DNA of 64,000 nt from Alloalcanivorax gelatiniphagus (GTDB lineage Bacteria > Pseudomonadota > Gammaproteobacteria > Pseudomonadales > Alcanivoracaceae): the NCBI RefSeq assembly GCF_005938655.1, contig NZ_VCQT01000046.1:310001-374000 (forward strand), read 5' to 3'. Of this stretch, positions 55,968-64,000 are shown piece after piece (the stretch's first letter is position 1; each line of letters starts with the position of its first letter). The notes under the pieces were generated by a model that ran no database searches, was not told the origin of the DNA, and saw only the letters and a list, made by a program, of their open reading frames with translations. The position numbers and the translations under genes are program-made.

Positions 55968-57365
55968 ATGACGATAATCAGGTCTCACCATCAGTCCCGC
56001 GAACACCTTTTCTTCTCCAATGCCGGTCTTCGGGTCCGTCGTGTCTTGGCCGTTCTGATAGTCGTGCTGCTCCCATGCGAGGTAATGGCCGGAGCGGGCG
56101 ATGCAGCAAGCACCTACGGCCTGGGCCCCATTCACGCCGGTTCGGCCCAGGCGTTCAGCGCTTTCCACAGCGGTGCTTGGGCCACCTACTACAACCCGGC
56201 GGCACTTGCGCGCTCGCCGGAAGGTGAACTCACAGTGGTCTTTCAGCACGGTGACCAGGAGTTGCGTGCCGAATCACTTGGCGGAGCCGCACCATTCGAT
56301 CGCGAAAACGATGTGCTCACGGACCAGAGTTCGGAGTTACTGCTTCTTGGTATCAAGACCCGTGTCGCCGGCGCGGCGGACTTGGACACACCGATCTATC
56401 TTGGTATTAACGTCGGCGTGGATGAGTATGCCTCCAACGCGCTGCCCTTCGCGGCCAATACCAGTCAGGAAGGCCAGTTCCTGCGTTTTGAGTCGCAACC
56501 CTTGTATCTCGCTTTTGGTGGGGCGGTTAGCAACCTCCTGCGCGGCGTTGATATCGGTGCCTCGGCAAGACTCACGCTGGCGGCCCAGGCCCGCCTTGAA
56601 GCGGTCTCCGATCTGTCCGGCAATACCGACTCCGAAGAGCTCTCTCTGGAAGCCGAACCGACATTGACGCCCTCGCTGGGCATTAACGTCAACCTGAGCG
56701 ATACGCTGTGCGGTTCGAGCGCCTGCCTGCCTTTCGCGCTTAAACCGGAGCTGGCGTTGTTCTATCGAGGGGAGTCGGAGTACGACGTCAGCGTGGACGC
56801 CAACGTGGTGATTCCCGGTGTCATACCCGAGCCGGGCCTTGATCTTGCGCTGGCCACTCTCGACACGTTCCAGCCCCAGGTATACGGAATCGGATTGCTG
56901 ATGCCTTTAGGTAAGTTCGAGCTGGTTGCGGCTGTAGAGCGCCAGTATTGGTCCGATCTTGAGAGTGAATTCGCCGGTGACACGGTCAGGGACCAGGCTG
57001 GGCTGCGCTTTAATGACACCACCGTTCCCCGCATCGGCGTCCGTTACACGTGGTCGGACGCTCTTAAACTTTATGGGGGTGTGGCCGTCGAGGATTCCCC
57101 ACTTCAATCGACCCGGTCCCAGGATGTCAACTTTCTCGACAGCGACCGTATCGTGGTCGGTGTTGGCGCCGATTACCGCCTGAAACGCGCGCCTATAATC
57201 AATATGCCCCTTGTGATGTCCCTGGCTTATCAATACCAGCAGCTTGATGAAAGAGAGTTCAACCTCACATCCATCAACTCGCCAACCAATCCCAACCCCT
57301 ACGAGACCGTTCGCGTGGATGGCGACATACACGTCATCTCGGGTTCCCTGTCACTCAAATTCTAG
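55968..57365 (+). CDS. FadL/OmpP1-family outer-membrane channel
   Basis: 465 residues. A signal peptide (RVRRVLAVLIVVLLPCEVMA) precedes the mature start GAGDAASTYGLGPIHAGSAQ, and AWATYYNPAALARSPEGELT is the characteristic FadL/TodX N-terminal hatch segment. The rest is alternating beta-strand sequence ending in an aromatic/hydrophobic strand (VISGSLSLKF) for barrel insertion. FadL proteins admit fatty acids, alkanes or aromatics by diffusion. It is followed 35 bp later by a giant lipoprotein, and lies behind the operator at 55904. Confidence 0.88.
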   Translation: MTIIRSHHQSREHLFFSNAGLRVRRVLAVLIVVLLPCEVMAGAGDAASTYGLGPIHAGSAQAFSAFHSGAWATYYNPAALARSPEGELTVVFQHGDQELRAESLGGAAPFDRENDVLTDQSSELLLLGIKTRVAGAADLDTPIYLGINVGVDEYASNALPFAANTSQEGQFLRFESQPLYLAFGGAVSNLLRGVDIGASARLTLAAQARLEAVSDLSGNTDSEELSLEAEPTLTPSLGINVNLSDTLCGSSACLPFALKPELALFYRGESEYDVSVDANVVIPGVIPEPGLDLALATLDTFQPQVYGIGLLMPLGKFELVAAVERQYWSDLESEFAGDTVRDQAGLRFNDTTVPRIGVRYTWSDALKLYGGVAVEDSPLQSTRSQDVNFLDSDRIVVGVGADYRLKRAPIINMPLVMSLAYQYQQLDEREFNLTSINSPTNPNPYETVRVDGDIHVISGSLSLKF

Positions 57366-57400
57366 ACCGCGATGGCGGAGCTGAATTCAGGAGAGTAGAG

Positions 57401-60400
57401 ATGAATAAACAAATAAACATTCGGCCGCGGTACGTTTCGTTTGCCCTTTGGGTGTTCGGGCTGATGTTGATCAGTGCGTGCGGCGATGACGAAGGCAAAG
57501 TCGTCAATCCATGGCGCGCTTCGGACACACTGGTGTTCGCTTACCCCTACCCTGGCCAGCAGGAGGTGCCGACGAGCGGCAATGTCGTGCTGCGTTTCTC
57601 AACCACACTGAGTGACGAGGTGAGCGGCGATGTCGAGGACCGTCTGCGGCTCGCCGACGACGCCGGAAACGCCGTGCCCTTTACCCCCGAAGTGATCGAT
57701 GGCGGCCGGGGGCTGGTACTGAAACCACGGACTTCACTGTCGCCCAATACGCATTATCGGCTGAGTGTCAGCGAGGCGGGCCTGGGGCGTATCGACGATA
57801 CCGTGTTCAAAAATTTTCAATTTCACACGATGGGCGCCCATGCGGGGTTCGCCGACGCCGTCGGCAGTGACGGCTTTAAGATACTTGGCATCACACCTCT
57901 GGATCCCGATCCACTGCTGGCCGGCATCGAGGATGCCAGAATAAATGATATGAGCACGCTACGCATGGTCTTCAACCGGCCGCTCGACCCGGCCACCACC
58001 GTTTATGGCAAGCAGATCACGCTTGTCGACGACCAGGGCCAGCTGATCGACGCCTCCGTGCTACTGCAGGGGCGCTATTTGATACTGGATCCGCGCCAGG
58101 ACCTGGACTCGGTGGAATACACGTTAGCATTATCGGGGCTCCGCAGTCGTGATGGTTCTCTACTTCCGGAAGTCGAACGCCAGTTCACACCCATGGGCAC
58201 ACAGCCGCGCGAAACCACGGTCATCAAGGTCGGTTCCCTAGGCGAGCAACAGCCGGACCTGCAATCCCAGCTGACGGGAAGACCGGTCAATCAGGTGCCA
58301 TTGGACAGCTTTATCATCGGTGACAGCGCCGTTACCGAACTGACGGGCTCGCTGGCCGCGGACCTGGGCTTTGTCCCAGACTTTGCCGATGCCGTCCCCC
58401 TCCGGGTGCCGGCCGGCACGGTACTGCGAGGCGCGCCGGTCGATGTCAACATTCTGGGGGAAATCCCCGCCGGTATCGATACCGGCGACCTGCAAATTAC
58501 CCTTCTCAGTGACGCCAACGGCTATCTGATTCCCAATCCCTTCAGTACCGAGGCGACGGCGCCTCGCTATGCACTGCTGAGAATGGATGCGGCCATGACC
58601 GCGGAGGGAACCATCGCCAATGCCGCCCTCAGTCAGAATCTGCTCAATATCCAGGTCGTCGGTCTCGCCATTGTCGAGGATGGCAAGCTGGTGCTGGATG
58701 CGATCTCCGTGGTCGACCCCGACATTCTCGGCCTTGAAAAGGCTGGTGCCCAATTATCTTTCCGCATGGAGTCCTTCGCCGGGCAGCGAAACCCGCCAAT
58801 GCCTGAGCCGGATCTACGCCCTCTGGAATTACAATCCTGGTCGCCGGGTGAGGACTTCCAGGCCAACACACGCCCGGGGGATCCGGTCATTCTGAACTTT
58901 AACAAGGCGATTGATCCCGCGTCGGCGTTTCTTGATGGCGCTATCAACGTCCAGGTTAACGGCACTTCGCTACCACCTGAAAACGTCTCGATGCGTGTCG
59001 ACGGCGCCACCGTCATCCTCGAAGGCACCGGAATCGTGGAGCACAACCAGGACGTCGAAATCATACTGACCAGCCAGCTACGGGACACGGCGGGCAACCC
59101 TCTGAGCAAGGATTACACCCTTGATATGCGCCTTGACGATCTGTTTTTGCCGAATGACAACCGCGACAGCCTTCGTGCGCCCTTGGTAGCCGCTGTTTTC
59201 CCCGGATACCCCTGTGCTCTGACCGACGCCCGGCTAATCGGTGAAAGATCACAATGGCGTAACGGACGCTGCCAGGGCGGCCAGGGAAGCGACCCCCTGT
59301 TCCCCGTGGTCGGGCTTTTTCGAGAGTACCCTATACGGGTCATCTTCAACCGCCGTATAGATCCGGCAACAGTCAACGGCGACACTTTTTTCGTCGAGCG
59401 TCGCGATGCCGGTGGGGATTGGCAACCGGTGCCGGGCCACCTCGACGTGCTGGCGCAACGGGTTGAGTTTTTCCCTGACAGCCCTTGGCGAGACGGTCAG
59501 CTATATCGCTATACGTTGCGCTCGGAGCCCACCAGTCCCGACTGCGGAAACAACGCCATCTGCACACTGGACGGTGCTGCCTTGCAAACACGCCAACTGT
59601 CACAGAGCAGCGACACGGCTCCAGCGCCGCGCGAGGGAGGTCCCGATATGGTAAACCACTTTGTCGTGACCGGTGACGATCAGCGTTATACCCTCGTATC
59701 CCTGCGTTCCCTACCGACGGTCGACGTAAATGCCAATCTACAGGTCGACAATTCAGAACAAGGTGCCACCGACGACAATGGTGTCATCAAGGCGCCCGCC
59801 AACCACCTGCGGTTGGAGCTGCGGGACACCGGGGGCGTGATTACCAACGCCAACCTGGGCTGCTCAATTGGCGAGGACTGTCCGGAGAAACGCTTCGCGT
59901 TCGTCAGTACCGGCGCGTTGCAGGCCGGCCCCCGGGAATACGACTCCGCCGTCTCCATCAACCGTAGACTGATTGACGATAACCCGGACACGGATGATCG
60001 GACCACGGGCGCTGTTCGTGTTTCCGTCTTTCCAACTACGCTGACCACCACGGAGGTCTTTCTCGAAGCCAGAGCGTTAGGCCTCATCACCATTGGTCTC
60101 GAGACAGGTCCCTTGGTTCTGCGTTTACTACCCGAGGGCGATTCACCGTTTATTGAAGGCTACATCACCGAGACAGAGGACGGTCCCTGGTTCAGCACCA
60201 CCTTCGACCTGTTGATAGACGCGCCTGAACTGGAACCCAGGCTGATTATTGAACTTGGGCACGATATTCGCAGCAAACGGGTTAACAACGTCACTCTCGA
60301 AGGACCGCTTCGGTTCGTCGACGATGGCAGACTGATACTCAAGGTCTCCAATCCCGACCCGCTGACCATTCCCGCCAACATCGACCTGATCGGCATCGGT

Positions 60401-60478
60401 CTGGCGTCGGTTGAACTTGAAGCACCTCCCTTGGGAGTGGACCTGACCTTCACGTTCCTTCCGGTGAAGGATTTTTAA
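57401..60478 (+). CDS. Large lipoprotein with bacterial Ig-like repeats
   Basis: 1025 residues. A lipobox LISAC places the lipidated cysteine at residue 27, with GDD following, so outer-membrane sorting is likely. Several SbsA/Big_5-like Ig repeats recur: PYPGQQEVPTSGNVVLRFST (near 50), LRMVFNRPLDPATT (near 190), PVILNFNKAIDPAS (near 500) and RVIFNRRIDPATV (near 650). A cysteine cluster (CGNNAIC, CSIGEDC) suggests disulphides on a secreted protein. Its pairing with FadL implies a surface role in substrate capture or channel support; the function is unknown. Confidence 0.82.
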   Translation: MNKQINIRPRYVSFALWVFGLMLISACGDDEGKVVNPWRASDTLVFAYPYPGQQEVPTSGNVVLRFSTTLSDEVSGDVEDRLRLADDAGNAVPFTPEVIDGGRGLVLKPRTSLSPNTHYRLSVSEAGLGRIDDTVFKNFQFHTMGAHAGFADAVGSDGFKILGITPLDPDPLLAGIEDARINDMSTLRMVFNRPLDPATTVYGKQITLVDDQGQLIDASVLLQGRYLILDPRQDLDSVEYTLALSGLRSRDGSLLPEVERQFTPMGTQPRETTVIKVGSLGEQQPDLQSQLTGRPVNQVPLDSFIIGDSAVTELTGSLAADLGFVPDFADAVPLRVPAGTVLRGAPVDVNILGEIPAGIDTGDLQITLLSDANGYLIPNPFSTEATAPRYALLRMDAAMTAEGTIANAALSQNLLNIQVVGLAIVEDGKLVLDAISVVDPDILGLEKAGAQLSFRMESFAGQRNPPMPEPDLRPLELQSWSPGEDFQANTRPGDPVILNFNKAIDPASAFLDGAINVQVNGTSLPPENVSMRVDGATVILEGTGIVEHNQDVEIILTSQLRDTAGNPLSKDYTLDMRLDDLFLPNDNRDSLRAPLVAAVFPGYPCALTDARLIGERSQWRNGRCQGGQGSDPLFPVVGLFREYPIRVIFNRRIDPATVNGDTFFVERRDAGGDWQPVPGHLDVLAQRVEFFPDSPWRDGQLYRYTLRSEPTSPDCGNNAICTLDGAALQTRQLSQSSDTAPAPREGGPDMVNHFVVTGDDQRYTLVSLRSLPTVDVNANLQVDNSEQGATDDNGVIKAPANHLRLELRDTGGVITNANLGCSIGEDCPEKRFAFVSTGALQAGPREYDSAVSINRRLIDDNPDTDDRTTGAVRVSVFPTTLTTTEVFLEARALGLITIGLETGPLVLRLLPEGDSPFIEGYITETEDGPWFSTTFDLLIDAPELEPRLIIELGHDIRSKRVNNVTLEGPLRFVDDGRLILKVSNPDPLTIPANIDLIGIGLASVELEAPPLGVDLTFTFLPVKDF

Positions 60479-60529
60479 CGTGTTATACCCCGGCCGTTAC
60501 AAACTGATCTGAAAGGGGCTGGAGAAGCA

Positions 60530-60574
60530 TTGCCGTTGATATATTCAATCTGTAATATTGGTTGGACGACCAAA
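60530..60574 (+). promoter_or_regulatory. Promoter/operator of the hydrolase-AlmA-SDR unit
   Basis: TTGCCG (60530-60535) and TAATAT (60553-60558) are 17 bases apart. The element TTGGTTGGACGACCAAA (60558-60574) overlaps the start site and is 14/17 identical to the one before fadL. Its TTGGT/ACCAA arms form an inverted repeat. Confidence 0.6.
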
Positions 60575-60596
60575 TGTATTGCCGGAAGAGTTGACT

Positions 60597-61562
60597 ATGA
60601 CTGACTCTCAGACGACGACATCGTCCGCGCATTGCGGCCTTCGACGCAGTGTTCGGGTGCGATTCACTGGCAGTGAGGGGTTGAATCTGTGGGCCAGCCG
60701 CCATGGTGAAGACACGGCGCCCCCCGTATTGCTCCTGCACGGCGGCGGGCAGACCCGCCATGCCTGGTCCGACACGGCGATCGCACTGGCCGATGCCGGC
60801 TACTGCGCGTTTAGCCTGGACGCACGAGGCCACGGCGAAAGCGACTGGTCTCGAGAAGGCGACTACAGTGCCCGAGCCCTTGCAGCGGACCTCAGCGCGG
60901 TGATTCGCTCGCTACCGGCCCGGCCGGTTATCGTCGGCGCGTCCATGGGTGGCCTGACCGCTTTGCTCACGCTTGGCGAAGACACCTCCCTGGATTGCGA
61001 GGCACTGGTACTGGTCGACGTGGCGCCAAGATTGGAACCTCGGGGCGTCCGCCGGATCATCGAATTCATGCGTCATCATCAGGACGGATTCGAGACGCTG
61101 GAGCAGGTACGCGATGCTATCACCGCCTACAACCCGCGCCGCCCGCCATCAAAAGACCTCTCCGGGCTACGCAAAAACCTGCGTCAACACGGTAATGGCC
61201 GGTTTTACTGGCACTGGGACCCAGCTTTTCTCAACCATGCGAACGCGCCAACCAAAGCCGGGAGCATGTTCGACCGAGCAAGGCTGGAGCTGGCGGCCCG
61301 CCAGTTGGACGTACCGGTGCTTTTGATACGTGGCTACTACAGCGATGTTCTTAGTGACCGGGGCGCAACAGAGCTGCTCACTCTAATACCAGAGGCACGT
61401 TATGTCGTTCTGAAACAGGCCGGCCATATGGTCGCGGGAGACCGTAACAGTGTTTTTACCGAGGCGGTACTGCAATTTCTGAAAGAACGGCCAGCCGCCA
61501 CTGAGCCGGAATCGTGCCGCACTGCCACTACGGAGCAACACCATGAAACACCCTTATCTTGA
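60597..61562 (+). CDS. Alpha/beta hydrolase
   Basis: 321 residues from ATG at 60597 with GGAAGAG upstream. The oxyanion motif LLLHGGGQTRHAWSDTAIAL, nucleophile VIVGASMGGLTALLTLG (about residue 120) and histidine in KQAGHMVAGDRNSVF are intact. SLDARGHGESD is typical of the epoxide-hydrolase/esterase group. The AlmA-like gene starts 20 bases inside its 3' end, so they are co-translated; it may cleave the ester product of that monooxygenase. Confidence 0.88.
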   Translation: MTDSQTTTSSAHCGLRRSVRVRFTGSEGLNLWASRHGEDTAPPVLLLHGGGQTRHAWSDTAIALADAGYCAFSLDARGHGESDWSREGDYSARALAADLSAVIRSLPARPVIVGASMGGLTALLTLGEDTSLDCEALVLVDVAPRLEPRGVRRIIEFMRHHQDGFETLEQVRDAITAYNPRRPPSKDLSGLRKNLRQHGNGRFYWHWDPAFLNHANAPTKAGSMFDRARLELAARQLDVPVLLIRGYYSDVLSDRGATELLTLIPEARYVVLKQAGHMVAGDRNSVFTEAVLQFLKERPAATEPESCRTATTEQHHETPLS

Positions 61563-63045
61563 TGTTCTGATCGTCGGTGCGGGCCTGTCGGGAATTGGCG
61601 CGGCGTGTCACTTAAAGGAAAAATGCCCCAACGTCCGTTTTGGAATCGTTGAACGACGCAAACGGATCGGAGGCACCTGGGATTTATTCCGCTATCCCGG
61701 CATCCGCTCCGATTCCGACATGTTTACCCTGGGTTATAACTTTCGGCCCTGGACCGATACCAAGATGCTTGCCGACGGCCCTTCTATCCGTCGGTATATT
61801 GACGACACCGCACGCGAATACGATGTGAAACGCCGAATCCAGTTCGGTCTGAAAGTGATCTCGCAATCCTGGCATAGCGAAAAAAAACACTGGATCGTCA
61901 AAGCCATCGACGAAGCAACCGATGAAGAGCACCAGTTCAGCACCGGCTTTGTATTCCATTGCACCGGATACTACAAATACGACTCCGGCTACACACCGGA
62001 GATTCCGGGGATCAACCAATTCCGCGGTGACGTAATCCATCCGCAACACTGGCCGGAAAACTACGATTACACTGGCAAACGGGTGGTGGTTATTGGCAGT
62101 GGCGCCACTGCCGTGACGCTGGTTCCGGCTATGGCCGACAAGGCGGATCATGTAGTGATGCTGCAGCGCTCGCCCACCTATGTAGCCACCGTGCCGGAGC
62201 AGGATCTGATATCCAGGAACCTGCGCCGCATTCTGCCGGAGATGGCCGTTTACCGGCTGGCCCGGACCCGCAATATTCTGTTGCAAAGAGCGGTATATCG
62301 ACTTTCTCTGAGTAAGCCCAAGGCGATGCGACGCCTGCTTTTGGCGACAGCGCGCCGGCAGCTCGGCCCGGAGGTCGATATGCGGCATTTCCAACCCCAT
62401 TACAATCCCTGGGAAGAACGCATGTGCGCCGTTCCCAAGGGTGATCTCTTCAAGGTTATCCGCGAAGGCCAGGCCTCCGTGGTCACCGACCACATCGAAG
62501 CGGTCACCGAAACCGGGATCCAATTGAAGTCCGGCGCTCATATCGACGCTGATGTTCTGATCACAGCCACTGGCCTTGATTTGCAGCTATTCGGTGGCGC
62601 GAGGTTGGAAGTCAACGGCCGTGAGGTTCATGTGGCGGACGCCCTGATGTACAAGGGACTGATGCTCGAAGGGGTACCAAATATGGCCCTGGTGTTCGGT
62701 TACACCAACGCTTCTTGGACGCTGAAGGCCGACATCGCCTCTGAATTCGTCTGCCGCCTCCTGAATCACATGCGCGATATTGGCGCCCGGGTGGTCACAC
62801 CCGTCGATGGACAAGGGAGCAAGACCCAGATGAACTTTCTTAATTTACGTTCCGGATATGTTCTTCGCGCCAACGACCGCCTCCCTCGTCAGGGCAGCAG
62901 GACCCCCTGGCAGAATCTTGATGACTATTTGCGTGACCTGCCCGCATTACGCTATGGCAATCTCGAGGATGGCCACCTTCGTTTTGAGGGAAGTAGCATC
63001 AAGCGCGGAAGGAACAGCGTATTTCGCAAGTTACTGAGTGCCTGA
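61543..63045 (+). CDS. almA: AlmA-like flavin monooxygenase
   Basis: 500 residues. LIVGAGLSGIGAACHLKEKC at the N-terminus, RRKRIGGTWDLFRYPGIRSD for FAD, the Baeyer-Villiger fingerprint FRGDVIHPQHWP and VVVIGSGATAVTLVPAM are all intact. The overall character matches AlmA of Acinetobacter and Alcanivorax, reported to oxidise long-chain alkanes, but the same fold oxidises ketones. The symbol is therefore tentative. The flanking hydrolase and SDR parallel the order in the 12-gene operon. Confidence 0.82.
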   Translation: MKHPYLDVLIVGAGLSGIGAACHLKEKCPNVRFGIVERRKRIGGTWDLFRYPGIRSDSDMFTLGYNFRPWTDTKMLADGPSIRRYIDDTAREYDVKRRIQFGLKVISQSWHSEKKHWIVKAIDEATDEEHQFSTGFVFHCTGYYKYDSGYTPEIPGINQFRGDVIHPQHWPENYDYTGKRVVVIGSGATAVTLVPAMADKADHVVMLQRSPTYVATVPEQDLISRNLRRILPEMAVYRLARTRNILLQRAVYRLSLSKPKAMRRLLLATARRQLGPEVDMRHFQPHYNPWEERMCAVPKGDLFKVIREGQASVVTDHIEAVTETGIQLKSGAHIDADVLITATGLDLQLFGGARLEVNGREVHVADALMYKGLMLEGVPNMALVFGYTNASWTLKADIASEFVCRLLNHMRDIGARVVTPVDGQGSKTQMNFLNLRSGYVLRANDRLPRQGSRTPWQNLDDYLRDLPALRYGNLEDGHLRFEGSSIKRGRNSVFRKLLSA

Positions 63046-63069
63046 TCCGCCTACCTGTTGGAGCATATT

Positions 63070-63933
63070 ATGAAACGTTTTTACGGGAAAGTCGCTGCGA
63101 TTACTGGTGCCGGTTCAGGCATAGGTCGAGCGACCGCCATGCTGCTGGCTAAAAAAGGCTGCCATTTGGCTCTGTCGGATATTGACGAAAACAGTCTAAA
63201 AGACATCGCCATCGACCTGCGCGACTACCCGGTCAGAGTCACCACCCATGTTGTTAATGTAAGCCGAAGGAATGAGGTCTATCGGTATGCGGATCAATGT
63301 GTCAAGGAGCACGGACAGGTTAACTTGATAATGAACAATGCCGGCGTTGGACTCGGAGAAACCGTCGATGCCATGAGCTATGACAACTTCGAATGGCTTA
63401 TGAACATTAACTTCTGGGGGGTGGTATACGGAACCAAGGCCTTTCTGCCTTACCTCAAGCAATCCGGCGACGGCCACGTGATAAACATCTCGAGTATCTT
63501 TGGCATCATTGGAGTCCCCACCCAATCAGCCTATAACGCCGCGAAATTCGCTGTTCGAGGGTTCACCGAGTCGCTGCGCGAAGAACTGGACATTGAGCGA
63601 AGCTGTGTCAGTGCAACCTGCGTGCACCCGGGCGGCGTCAAGACCAACATTGCGCGTAATAGCCGAATGGGTGATATGGGGAACATAGCCCCGGGCAGCA
63701 AGGAGGAAATTACGGAACTTTTCGATCGCATCGCCCGGTCCACGCCGGAACAGGCAGCCAACGCTATCCTCCACGCGGTTCGCAAGAACCGGCGTCGCGT
63801 GTTGATAGGTAATGACGCAACGATACTGGACGCCGGCCAACGCCTGATGCCGGCGGGCTATCAGCGGCCCCTCGAAGCGCTCTTTCGAATGCGACAGGGG
63901 CGGCAAAAAATGTCTAGTCAATCATCGCAATAA
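63070..63933 (+). CDS. Short-chain dehydrogenase/reductase
   Basis: 287 residues from ATG at 63070, with GGAG six bases upstream (a TTG at 63058 is possible but weaker). Motifs: ITGAGSGIGRATAMLLAKKG, NNAGVGLGETVDAM and the catalytic set in ISSIFGIIGVPTQSAYNAAK. The aspartate in LALSDIDENSL favours NAD(H). It is similar in type to the SDR at 37224 and completes an SDR/monooxygenase/hydrolase set. Confidence 0.9.
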   Translation: MKRFYGKVAAITGAGSGIGRATAMLLAKKGCHLALSDIDENSLKDIAIDLRDYPVRVTTHVVNVSRRNEVYRYADQCVKEHGQVNLIMNNAGVGLGETVDAMSYDNFEWLMNINFWGVVYGTKAFLPYLKQSGDGHVINISSIFGIIGVPTQSAYNAAKFAVRGFTESLREELDIERSCVSATCVHPGGVKTNIARNSRMGDMGNIAPGSKEEITELFDRIARSTPEQAANAILHAVRKNRRRVLIGNDATILDAGQRLMPAGYQRPLEALFRMRQGRQKMSSQSSQ

Positions 63934-63965
63934 GCAGGATCAAACTTCAAAAAGAGGGCCGAGTC

Positions 63966-64000
63966 ATGGGTTTAAAGAAGAGAACTAGTGCAAAGACGTC
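63966..64000 (+). CDS. Start of a further gene (partial)
   Basis: ATG at 63966, with GAGGG nine bases before it, opens the frame MGLKKRTSAKT up to the window end. The lysine-rich start is consistent with a real protein but too short to name. It is 32 bases after the SDR stop, so may belong to the same operon. Confidence 0.4.
   Translation, partial: MGLKKRTSAKT

Overview
The window is high-GC chromosomal DNA from a gammaproteobacterium, most likely an Alcanivorax or Alloalcanivorax-type marine hydrocarbon degrader. This is inferred from the trmJ-cysE / suhB, queA-tgt-yajC-secD-secF core blocks together with a complete CYP153 alkane-hydroxylase operon (ferredoxin, P450, GMC alcohol dehydrogenase, ferredoxin reductase, divergent AraC regulator) and a DUF1302 / YCF48 / MMPL envelope system. 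No rRNA, tRNA, CRISPR array, phage or intact insertion sequence was found.

Layout. 1-6819 (minus): an operon running CaiB/BaiF CoA-transferase, HMG-CoA-lyase family enzyme, YCF48 protein, MMPL exporter, DUF1302 outer-membrane protein (truncated by the window edge). 6820-7281: an intergenic region with two divergent sigma-54 promoters and inverted repeats placed almost symmetrically between them. 7282-11491 (plus): two tandem FadH/BaiCD-like flavin-Fe-S reductases, followed by a convergent bile-acid:sodium-symporter-family gene. 12602-15112: cysE, trmJ, suhB housekeeping genes. 15320-23039 (plus): gabD and a five-gene amino-acid/amide catabolic run (decarboxylating dehydrogenase, class III aminotransferase, hydroxyacid dehydrogenase, amidase, class I aminotransferase). 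23157-29030 (minus): secF, secD, yajC, tgt, queA and an RDD membrane protein behind a leader with a terminator-like hairpin. Three paired REP palindromes and a 7-bp tandem array sit between these core genes.

29325-63933 is a lipid and hydrocarbon catabolic region. It has a TetR regulator, the CYP153 operon with its AraC regulator, and a tightly packed 12-gene operon (36295-48466: PF10118 protein, SDR, HSL-type hydrolase, Baeyer-Villiger-type monooxygenase, thiolase-like protein, acyl-CoA dehydrogenase, alpha/beta hydrolase, SCP2-type thiolase, two MaoC proteins, SDR, acyl-CoA dehydrogenase). A minus-strand block follows with three acyl-CoA ligases and a BtrH-family protein, then a FadL-like porin with a 1025-residue Ig-repeat lipoprotein, and finally an alpha/beta hydrolase, an AlmA-like monooxygenase and an SDR. 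The simplest reading is uptake of hydrophobic substrates (FadL), oxidation (CYP153, monooxygenases, SDRs), ester cleavage (hydrolases), CoA activation (ligases) and beta-oxidation.

The most notable non-gene signals are: (i) the divergent sigma-54 promoter pair; (ii) an AraC-type double direct repeat found both before the CYP153 operon and before an acyl-CoA ligase gene, the second copy lying beside a decayed CYP153 3' end; (iii) a 17-bp element shared by the promoters of the 12-gene operon, the fadL unit and the AlmA unit; and (iv) a frameshifted acyl-CoA ligase remnant before fadL. All functions are homology-style calls from motifs read by eye; no database search was run.
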